DNA of 10,223 nucleotides from Cyanobacteria bacterium UBA11372 (GTDB lineage Bacteria > Cyanobacteriota > Cyanobacteriia > Cyanobacteriales > Aerosakkonemataceae), in the NCBI GenBank assembly GCA_003486675.1, contig DNGG01000422.1, positions 13,889-24,111 on the forward strand, given 5' to 3'. The notes beneath the pieces are model-generated. The model did not search any database. It was not told where the DNA came from and saw only the letters and a program-made list of their open reading frames with translations. Made by a program: the position numbers and the translations under genes. Numbering within the stretch: position 1 is the first letter of the stretch; each line of letters opens with the position of its first letter. Shown piece after piece: positions 5,337-10,223 of the stretch.

Positions 5337-5726
5337 CTACAATTGTCCATCGCGACGCCCCAACTCGTAGATACCGCAAGCGACGCAAGCTAACATACCC
5401 ATACTAATGCCCCAACTGCCGCCTAATCCTAGTTCGAGGCCCCAGTTGCACAAAGCGCCTGCGATTAAAAAAGGGACGATGCTGAATAAAGAGGCAAAAA
5501 AGGCATTTTGGGATTCTCTGCCTTTCTTGGTGCGGTCAAATTCTGCTTGGGAGGTGTAGAGCGATCGCTCGGCGAAATTAAACCAACGATTCAGTTGCTC
5601 GGTAACCCACTCACCCACGGGGGAAAAGCCGAGATACAAAGCGAGCGACCACAAAAGCGCGCCTGCGATCGCAGTGGTATCGAGCGTAATTTTAAACGGA
5701 AACGGGAACAGATCGCTAATATCCAT
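5337..5726 (-). CDS. Small conserved-type membrane protein of unknown function
   Basis: Read from the ATG at 5726, the product has 129 residues and begins MDISDLFPFPFKITLDTTAI. Three hydrophobic segments are visible, at about 17-35, 76-97 and 105-122. A charged amphipathic stretch between the first two (EWVTEQLNRWFNFAERSLYTSQAEFDRTKKGRE, about 39-71, whose pieces are quoted here only as landmarks) probably lies on one membrane face. The frame extends to an ATG at 5774, adding 16 residues; neither start has a clear ribosome binding site. I prefer the shorter form because LFPFPFK right after a short N-terminus looks like a natural beginning. I do not recognise a named family, though it resembles hypothetical proteins seen in cyanobacteria. 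It is 115 bases downstream of vipp1 on the same strand, so a membrane-related role is possible but unproven. Confidence 0.7.
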   Translation of the reverse strand: MDISDLFPFPFKITLDTTAIAGALLWSLALYLGFSPVGEWVTEQLNRWFNFAERSLYTSQAEFDRTKKGRESQNAFFASLFSIVPFLIAGALCNWGLELGLGGSWGISMGMLACVACGIYELGRRDGQL

Positions 5727-5841
5727 GAATATCAACAAATAAAGTAAAACCTGGAATTGAACTCTAAACCTCATTATTTTAAACGAGAAGTTCGAGCCAA
5801 TATCCAGGGCGTGAAAATCCGGCGGCTAGGTGCCAAATAAA

Positions 5842-6642
5842 TTACAGTTGATCCATTTGGCGACGCAATTCTTCCAAATCCTTATCAACAGGTGTTGATG
5901 TTTTATTTGAAGTATTAGATGTGTTGGATGGCGGGGCAGAAGATTGACTAGCAGAAGGTAAAGCAGCTTGATTGGGAGCAGCACCTGCGAGCAAATTCGC
6001 TTTCATTGCCATCAATTCATCATCAACATCGCTACCAGATTCGAGCAGGGCAAATTGGCTTTCCAGATCGTTGCCAGCTAACTCGCCTGCGGCTTGAGCG
6101 CGGGCTTCCATCTGTAAAACCTTTTCTTCCATCCGCTCAAAGGCAGCCATCGCCGTACTGGTGCCCATACGACCAACGGTGTTTTGCAGCTGCTCTTGCG
6201 CCTTCGCGGCAGCCACGCGGGCTTTGAGCATATCTTTCTTAGTCTTCGCTTCAGAAATTTTACTTTCCAGAGCGATTAGATTGCGCTTGAGTTGGTCTAC
6301 CTGAGTAGTTTGAGTATCCAGGGTTGCTTTGAGCGCACCTGCCGTGTCGCCGTGGGACTTTTTGCGTACCAGCGCTTCTCTAGCCAGATTTTCATCGCCC
6401 TTTTGCAGAGCCAGTTGAGCGCGGCTTTGCCAGTTATTTACTTCGGCTTGGGCTTGATTGTACTGTTGTTGGGTACGTTTTTGAGTGGCGATCGCCTGAG
6501 CAACAGCTTGACGCAGCTGCACCAGGTCTTCCTGCATATCAATAATAGACTGCTCAAGAATTTTTTCCGGGTCTTCAGCCTTGCTAACCACGTCATTCAG
6601 GTTGGCTCGGACTACTCGGCTAATGCGGTCAAACAATCCCAT
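5842..6642 (-). CDS. vipp1: VIPP1/IM30 membrane-remodelling protein (PspA superfamily)
   Basis: The 266-residue product matches VIPP1, the ESCRT-III-like protein that forms rings and rods on thylakoid and plasma membranes and is needed for thylakoid biogenesis and membrane protection. It begins with the amphipathic helix MGLFDRISRVVRANLNDVV (1-19), then AEDPEKILEQ. Long coiled-coil helices follow (about 25-150) with GDENLAREAL and SEAKTKKDMLKAR, then FERMEEKVLQMEARAQAAGE and the ALLES helix. A Ser/Thr/Asn-rich linker (about 215-249) leads to PVDKDLEELRRQMDQL (251-266), the C-terminal helix that separates VIPP1 from PspA. The length agrees with the Synechocystis protein (about 267). The start is fixed by AAAGGA (plus-strand 6650-6655) seven bases upstream. 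The pspA paralogue lies just upstream on the same strand, 205 bases away. A 188-codon frame on the opposite strand (6292-6858) is a shadow. Confidence 0.97.
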   Translation of the reverse strand: MGLFDRISRVVRANLNDVVSKAEDPEKILEQSIIDMQEDLVQLRQAVAQAIATQKRTQQQYNQAQAEVNNWQSRAQLALQKGDENLAREALVRKKSHGDTAGALKATLDTQTTQVDQLKRNLIALESKISEAKTKKDMLKARVAAAKAQEQLQNTVGRMGTSTAMAAFERMEEKVLQMEARAQAAGELAGNDLESQFALLESGSDVDDELMAMKANLLAGAAPNQAALPSASQSSAPPSNTSNTSNKTSTPVDKDLEELRRQMDQL

Positions 6643-6771
6643 AATTTTTTCCTTTTGGGGCGTATTATCAAAGCGGCACTTGCTTCAAGTTTAGCCAAAT
6701 ACAGCTGTTTCAAAGGAATGAACTACTCCTACAGCTTTCTTCAGGACGCGATGCAAGGTTCGGGAGCCTTA

Positions 6772-6801
6772 AAAATAAGATTCTCCTTCATCCAGTGTAA
6801 A
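6772..6801 (-). promoter_or_regulatory. Possible separate promoter for vipp1
   Basis: On the minus strand TTTACA (6801-6796, five of six bases of TTGACA) is followed after 18 bases by TATTTT (6777-6772, four of six). It lies within the 205-base gap between pspA and vipp1, giving a leader of about 120 bases. The gap size itself suggests that vipp1 can be transcribed independently. The prediction is by eye and the -10 box is weak. Confidence 0.3.
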
Positions 6802-6847
6802 AACTTCAAACTAAGATTGCCCGATTACGGTTGCAGAGCAGTTGCGA

Positions 6848-7567
6848 TCAAATCTTAGGCTTTTTGGGGTCAGTCTGGCGGGCATTGGGTAACTGGGCTT
6901 GATTGTTTCCGGCAAGGAGGTTAGCCTTCATGGCTGCGAGTTCGGTATCGATGTCGCCGCCTGCTTCGAGGGCGGCAAACTTCTGTTCGAGTTCGTTGCT
7001 GCCTAGTTCGGCTATGGCACCGGCGCGAGCTTCCATTTGCAGGATTTTTTCTTCCATCCGATCGAACGCACCCAATGCACCGCTGGGATTGTAGCGACTC
7101 GTCATCTGGTGGAGTTTCTCAGTAGCTGCCGCACTGCGAGCGCGGGCGATGTACATATCTTTTTTAGTCTTAGCCTCAGCTAATTTACTTTCTAGCGATC
7201 GCATGTTTTGCTTCAGCTTGGAGACGATGGTATTTTGTTGCTCCAGCTGCGTCGCGAAAGCTTGGGCAGTTTCAAGATAAGTTTTACGCCGCTCTAGAGC
7301 TTGCCGCGCCAAATTTTCATCGCCCTTAGAGAGTGCCAGCTGCGCCCGTCGATACCATTCATCTGACGAAGCTTGGGCTTGTTGCGCTTGTCTTTCGCTA
7401 CGTTTGAGAGTAGCGATCGCACTTGCAGCCGCCTGACGCAGTTGGATCAGGTCATCCTGCATTTCCAGCACAGTTTGCTCCAGAATCTTTTCCGGATCTT
7501 CCGCCTGACCAACTAAATGGTTGATATTAGCGCGAATCGCGCGCCCGATGCGATCGATAAGTCCCAT
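6848..7567 (-). CDS. pspA: PspA-type phage shock protein A homologue (VIPP1 paralogue)
   Basis: Read from the ATG at 7567 the product has 239 residues and begins MGLIDRIGRAIRANINHLV, the family's amphipathic helix. AEDPEKILEQ, the coiled-coil helices with GDENLARQALERRK and AEAKTKKDMYIARAR, and FDRMEEKILQMEARAGAIAE follow, then a short Pro/Lys-rich tail (QTDPKKPKI). The VIPP1 C-terminal helix is missing, so this is the PspA form, an ESCRT-III-like protein that binds stressed membranes. The start at 7567 is chosen because AAGGGGAA (plus-strand 7575-7582) lies seven bases upstream and because the family begins with MGL. The frame can be extended 15 codons to 7612, but those residues (VWQWGCGLSKG) are not family-like. 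The neighbours on the same strand are a SPOR-like gene upstream and vipp1 downstream. No pspF-like activator gene is present in the window. Confidence 0.94.
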   Translation of the reverse strand: MGLIDRIGRAIRANINHLVGQAEDPEKILEQTVLEMQDDLIQLRQAAASAIATLKRSERQAQQAQASSDEWYRRAQLALSKGDENLARQALERRKTYLETAQAFATQLEQQNTIVSKLKQNMRSLESKLAEAKTKKDMYIARARSAAATEKLHQMTSRYNPSGALGAFDRMEEKILQMEARAGAIAELGSNELEQKFAALEAGGDIDTELAAMKANLLAGNNQAQLPNARQTDPKKPKI

Positions 7568-7660
7568 AGTGGCGTTCCCCTTACTGAGTCCGCAGCCCCA
7601 TTGCCATACCAATTAGTTTCATAGTATCGCGCGATCGCATAGGGAAGATAGGAAAGATCA

Positions 7661-7705
7661 AGGAGATCGGGAGCAGAGGTGCTCTTGGGCAGAGGAGATC
7701 GGGAG
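7661..7705. repeat. Direct repeat AGGAGATCGGGAG in the pspA upstream region
   Basis: AGGAGATCGGGAG occurs at 7661-7673 and again at 7693-7705, a spacing of 32 bases. The 193-base gap 7568-7760 also has a HIP1 octamer (about 7631) and a tandem CTTCAAAAG pair near 7729-7745. The repeats could be regulator sites for pspA or just low-complexity cyanobacterial spacer repeats; the sequence does not decide. No convincing pspA promoter was found. Confidence 0.6.
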
Positions 7706-7760
7706 ACTCTTGAAATACAAGTAATTTCTTCAAAAGCTTCAAAAGCTCCCTTGTCTTCCT

Positions 7761-8954
7761 TTAGGGGCGTCGATAAAGCTGAGCCGATACGCCTTGTTTT
7801 TGCAGCTGTTGCACCTTAGCTCTAGCTTCCCTAGCAGTGGGGAAAGAAGCGAGTTGGATGCGCCTTCCCTCTGGTAAGCGACGCACAAAAGCATTTGCTG
7901 CCACTTTACGCGCTTGATTTAACGAGCGATCGCCACTGTATTCCATCACCACTAAGTATCTATTTTCTCCTGAGCGGGCCGAATTAGCCGCAGTTTGCCG
8001 AGTTGCGGGAGTGGGTGCAGAGCTGGGTACAGGTGCAGATTCCGACTGCACCGTTTGTGGTAGGAGACTGCGCGACAGATCCAAAGGAACGTTACTCGAT
8101 ACCCCACCGGGTATGGGAGCTGGGGTGTTTACCGGAACTTGAGGACGAGGCGGGGGTGAAGGGATAAAGGCGACTCTAGGTTGTGCCGTACCCAGACTTC
8201 GCAAACTCAATTCGTCAAATTCCTGAGCTGCTAAGTTGGGCGAAGTGGGAATCCCCCTCACTCCAGATGCATTGCCAGCAGCGGCGGTTTTTGAGGTATT
8301 TTCAGCCACTTTAGGCTTTTGGGGTTCAAAAAGTCGGTTGAGGTGACTAACGCTAGCTGGATTCATCACCACATAGCCCAAAGTTGCACTTGCCAGCAAC
8401 AACAATAGCATCGAGCCAATGCCCAAGGGGCTGAGCAGTCGATCCGACTCGCGTTCTGACTCTTCGGGGGTGAAAGGGTTTTCTTTTGGTTCTTCTTTCA
8501 GATTTTTGAGTAGCGCTTCCGATGATGCGAGATAATCATCTGGCTGCATCACGGTAGCAGCTGGTGCTGCTGCTTGAGATTGGTTAGTTTCAACTGCTTC
8601 GCTGACTTGCGGCTCCACATCTGAAGCGATCGCTGCTGCTGGGATATTCTGTTGCGGGTTTAGATCTTGCACCCCACCCAAAGTCCCGTTATTGCTAGCC
8701 ACAGATGCTCCATTGGCAGAGCCAAAAGTTCTGCCGCCAGTTGCTTTAACCGAGATCAGATCCAAAGTGTTCTCGCCCTTGGGACGGCTGCCATTGGTAT
8801 AAAGCATCTTTTTGCCGGGGCGCTGACGGCGGAAGCGAGTTAATTCTTCCTCCAGATCTACGTCCAAGTTGGCGAGAACCGCTTTTAAAGTGGGGTCTAG
8901 CCCTGGGGTTGGGGATGATTGAGGCGATGATTCAACAGAAGAAAGTTGGCTCAT
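7761..8954 (-). CDS. Single-pass membrane protein with C-terminal SPOR-like domain
   Basis: The 397-residue product has a cytoplasmic region (1-172), one transmembrane helix (about 176-197, LGIGSMLLLLLASATLGYVV), a Pro/Ser/Ala-rich linker (about 200-328) and a folded end (330-397). The end reads NRYLVVMEYSG, then RRIQLASFPTAREARAKVQQ and GVSAQLYRRP, the pattern of a SPOR domain, which binds denuded septal peptidoglycan in FtsN, DamX and others. The topology (N-terminus inside, Pro-rich periplasmic tether, SPOR at the end) is FtsN-like. Near the N-terminus LDPTLKAVLANLDVDLEEEL (19-38) followed by TRFRRQRPG looks like a conserved cytoplasmic docking helix. Start 8954 is supported by AGGAGAG (plus-strand 8965-8971) ten bases upstream. 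A role in division or wall binding is inferred; the SPOR match is by eye. It lies upstream of pspA on the same strand, with 193 bases between. Confidence 0.8.
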   Translation of the reverse strand: MSQLSSVESSPQSSPTPGLDPTLKAVLANLDVDLEEELTRFRRQRPGKKMLYTNGSRPKGENTLDLISVKATGGRTFGSANGASVASNNGTLGGVQDLNPQQNIPAAAIASDVEPQVSEAVETNQSQAAAPAATVMQPDDYLASSEALLKNLKEEPKENPFTPEESERESDRLLSPLGIGSMLLLLLASATLGYVVMNPASVSHLNRLFEPQKPKVAENTSKTAAAGNASGVRGIPTSPNLAAQEFDELSLRSLGTAQPRVAFIPSPPPRPQVPVNTPAPIPGGVSSNVPLDLSRSLLPQTVQSESAPVPSSAPTPATRQTAANSARSGENRYLVVMEYSGDRSLNQARKVAANAFVRRLPEGRRIQLASFPTAREARAKVQQLQKQGVSAQLYRRP

Positions 8955-9025
8955 AGGGAATGCTCTCTCCTACCAGTTGCTGGCGTCAGATCGGTGCAGG
9001 TACTAGGGACAATTATCCACTGGCA

Positions 9026-9051
9026 TTTTAGATTTTAGATTTGAGATTTTA
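9026..9051. repeat. AT-rich TTTTAGATTTTAGATTT repeat
   Basis: Successive GATTTTA/GATTTGA units run from 9026 to 9051. On the minus strand they read as TAAAAT hexamers pointing toward the SPOR-like gene that starts at 8954. It belongs to the same short repeat type as 2897-2925 and, in opposite orientation, 5304-5331. Confidence 0.7.
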
Positions 9052-9399
9052 ACCGACTAAAGGATCGGCTCGCTTTAGATTTTGCCTCTTCTTCTAGTTG
9101 ACATTCGATTCTATTTATGCTTCTGACCCGGTTTGGCTTTCTTGGCTCTGGTAGGGACGGCGATCGCTTCTGTGAGTAACCCCCTAACCCTCGCTGTCGC
9201 AGCCTTGCTCTGTCTTACTTTAGATAGATTTGGGGTTGACTAACTTAACCTCTGCCTTCAGCTAGATTTAAGTTTTACATTTAGCGTTTTTTTGTATAAT
9301 CCCGTATCTCCTGTTACACCCTTGTTTCCTGTTTACCTTGATCCCGGACAAGTTTTAGTTGAAATCAATAAGGTTCTTCCCATAAATTGTATCGGTTTC

Positions 9400-9428
9400 T
9401 TAACACAAAACTGAAGAAATCCTAAAAT
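9400..9428 (+). promoter_or_regulatory. Predicted promoter of the four-cysteine gene
   Basis: TTAACA (9400-9405) and TAAAAT (9423-9428) each match five of six consensus bases and are spaced by exactly 17. Transcription would start near 9435 and give a leader of about 136 bases before the ATG at 9571. It is the best of three candidate promoters in this intergenic region. Confidence 0.5.
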
Positions 9429-9440
9429 TTATATTTTATT

Positions 9441-9480
9441 CGGGATCGCTAGAACCCAGTCTGGGTAAGGAATTATCCCG
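9441..9480 (+). promoter_or_regulatory. Nested stem-loop in the leader of the four-cysteine gene
   Basis: An outer stem CGGGAT (9441-9446) with ATCCCG (9475-9480) encloses an inner palindrome ACCCAG-T-CTGGGT (9454-9466). Both six-base stems are perfect. It would lie at the very 5' end of the predicted transcript, where it could stabilise the RNA or serve as a binding site for a protein on DNA. No known riboswitch class is recognised. Confidence 0.4.
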
Positions 9481-9570
9481 CTCTAGGCTGCCTGAAGCAT
9501 TTGAGATAAATGGAGAAGAAGAGAAACGGTTATTCACCGCAAGTAGCTCGTAAAAAGGTAAAAAGCTTTT

Positions 9571-9879
9571 ATGAACCCGCATCCCATCGCTTCAGCTTGT
9601 CGGTCTTGCCGGTACTATACGCCCGAAGGAAGACGCGGCGGTAATTGCCAGCAGCTGGGCGTACCCGTTAGAGGCGGCTGGCAAGCTTGTTCCCTGGCGA
9701 TTCCAGCCTTTGCCCCTTCCGGGGAACACCTGGAAAAGATGCTGATATGGCAAAAAGAGATCTACATGTTACGGGAGGTACTGCCATTAGAGGATTCATC
9801 AGAGAAGACGCCCCAGGAGGCGCAACAGACAAAGAGTGCATCGATGGTAGAAAACGAGCAACAGCCGCTACCAGTGTAG
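9571..9879 (+). CDS. Small four-cysteine protein of unknown function
   Basis: The 102-residue product has a compact N-terminal part with four cysteines at 10, 13, 26 and 40, in the pattern CX2C-X12-C-X13-C. They lie within CRSCRYYTPEGRRGGNC, LGVPVRGGWQACSLAI and PAFAPSGEHLE. Such spacing fits binding of a zinc ion or an iron-sulfur cluster, but the ligand is not shown. A short helical stretch (about 54-70, EKMLIWQKEIYMLREVL) follows, then an acidic, Gln-rich and probably disordered tail. I recall similar hypothetical proteins in cyanobacteria but no established function. No signal peptide or membrane segment is seen, so it should be cytoplasmic. The start at 9571 has AAAGG (9554-9558) 12 bases upstream, a long spacing, with a palindromic AAAAGCTTTT directly before the ATG. 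The gene stands alone. Confidence 0.82.
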   Translation: MNPHPIASACRSCRYYTPEGRRGGNCQQLGVPVRGGWQACSLAIPAFAPSGEHLEKMLIWQKEIYMLREVLPLEDSSEKTPQEAQQTKSASMVENEQQPLPV

Positions 9880-10223
9880 CCGCACTAGCCTAAAAGGCGC
9901 TCTTGGGAGGGTTTGGGATTAATTAAAGGTGTTTTGAAAACGGAAGTTTAAGACGAGCAAGTAGATAAAGAACAAAGTAACCAGCATTAAGGCAGAAGGT
10001 ATCAGAATCAAGACTTACGCTCAAAGGAGGCACGCTTTAACGAAATCAGAAACCGGGTTTCTTTGAGCATCACCTTTGTTTCTTCGTAGATCTCTTTCCT
10101 GGCTCAACAATTTTTCAGCTTGTACCCGGTTTCTTTCCGTAAAACCCGCCCCTACTTTGCTCAAGGATTTTTCATAGAAACCTGGAATAGGCGCCTAATA
10201 TCATGTCCGGTAGCAATGGTAGT
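9880..10223. other. Intergenic end of the window, mostly repeats
   Basis: No convincing gene is seen in these 344 bases. They hold the AGAAACC repeat unit at 10019-10068, its partial inverted partner at 10124-10135 and a degenerate AGAAACCTGG near 10176. Two short frames reach the window edge: plus from an ATG at 10203 (MSGSNGS) and minus ending with a stop at 10161-10163 (20 residues). Either could be the edge of a neighbouring gene, but neither can be judged. No clear terminator for the four-cysteine gene was found. Confidence 0.5.
10019..10068. repeat. AGAAACC-palindrome repeat with flanking stem
   Basis: GCTCAAAG (10019-10026) and CTTTGAGC (10061-10068) are exact reverse complements that enclose the region up to the palindrome AGAAACCGGGTTTCT (10048-10062), which is identical to the copy at 795-809. 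The two folds share bases and are alternatives. A partial inverted copy, ACCCGGTTTCTT, lies at 10124-10135, repeating the paired arrangement seen at 795-844 with a longer loop. Confidence 0.8.

Larger units (their letters stand above)
8955..9570. other. 616-base intergenic region between divergent genes
   Basis: This separates the leftward SPOR-like gene from the rightward four-cysteine gene. It holds the AT-rich repeat at 9026-9051, a HIP1 octamer near 9160, a secondary TATAAT at 9295-9300 with TTTACA at 9274-9279 (spacer 15), a candidate TTGAAA at 9359-9364 with TAAATT at 9383-9388 (spacer 18), the best promoter at 9400-9428 and the structured segment 9441-9480. No gene with a start codon and ribosome binding site was found. 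A 42-codon frame without a start codon on the minus strand (9111-9239) is probably chance. Confidence 0.6.

Noticed and set aside
6292..6858. 188-codon frame on the plus strand opposite vipp1
   Set aside because: It is wholly antisense to a strongly supported gene and its upstream gap, has no ribosome binding site and no family-like motif.
7568..7612. 15-codon N-terminal extension of pspA
   Set aside because: A strong AAGGGGAA ribosome binding site lies within it before the ATG at 7567, and PspA proteins begin with MGL, so the shorter form is right.
9111..9239. Minus-strand frame of 42 codons ending in a basic tail (AKKAKPGQKHK), faintly like the end of an ArfB-type release factor
   Set aside because: It has no start codon of any type, an in-frame stop just upstream, part of it comes from a HIP1 octamer, and the resemblance is too weak. 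A profile search against ArfB/ICT1 would settle it.
9274..9300. TTTACA and TATAAT as main promoter of the four-cysteine gene
   Set aside because: The 15-base spacer is short and the site at 9400-9428 has better spacing and is closer to the gene; it remains a secondary candidate.
9510..9644. Plus-strand frame of 44 codons (MEKKRNGYSPQVARKKVKSF and on) overlapping the four-cysteine gene
   Set aside because: It is in a different frame, lacks a clear ribosome binding site, and the overlapped part is explained by the real gene; a leader peptide cannot be excluded but is unsupported.
10161..10223. Short frames reaching the right edge (plus from 10203, minus ending at 10161)
   Set aside because: Seven and twenty residues are too few to judge; the sequence beyond the window is needed.

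Overview
The window comes from a cyanobacterium, most likely a filamentous one. It carries at least 17 copies of the octamer GCGATCGC (HIP1), which is typical of cyanobacterial genomes. It also holds a VIPP1 (IM30) gene beside a pspA paralogue, two Uma2-type nuclease-like genes, palindromic dispersed repeats and a heptanucleotide tandem repeat. The species cannot be fixed from the sequence alone.

Layout from left to right. Positions 1-128 hold the N-terminal end of a leftward gene that runs off the window. A 49-base spacer with a near-perfect 17-base palindrome separates it from a rightward TetR-family regulator (178-768), a typical arrangement for a local repressor controlling its divergent neighbour. 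A repeat island (about 795-928) follows, then a leftward Uma2-family gene (968-1528) and a strong hairpin repeat (1573-1608). Next is a leftward gene (1614-2885) that fuses a methylglyoxal synthase domain to a YegS/DAGK-type lipid kinase. It is divergent, across only 43 bases, from a rightward LpxB-related glycosyltransferase-like gene (2929-4209) whose last codons lie inside an eight-copy AATTGCT repeat. A second leftward Uma2-family gene lies at 4458-5075.

The right half is an envelope and membrane block read leftward: a SPOR-like single-pass membrane protein (7761-8954), a PspA protein (6848-7567), VIPP1 with its C-terminal helix (5842-6642), and a small three-helix membrane protein (5337-5726). 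PspA and VIPP1 are ESCRT-III-like membrane remodelling proteins, and VIPP1 is needed for thylakoid biogenesis and maintenance. A shared envelope or thylakoid role for the block is an inference from proximity. A 616-base intergenic region then leads to a rightward four-cysteine small protein (9571-9879) with a credible promoter and a structured leader. The window closes with another copy of the AGAAACC palindromic repeat family.

Most of the content is ordinary cyanobacterial chromosome. No mobile element, CRISPR array, tRNA or rRNA was seen. The items most worth a second look are the two-domain methylglyoxal synthase/lipid kinase with all its catalytic residues, the tandem pspA-vipp1 pair behind a SPOR-like protein, the frame-buffered heptamer tract at a gene end, the TetR operator with a near-leaderless start, and the long leader of the four-cysteine protein.
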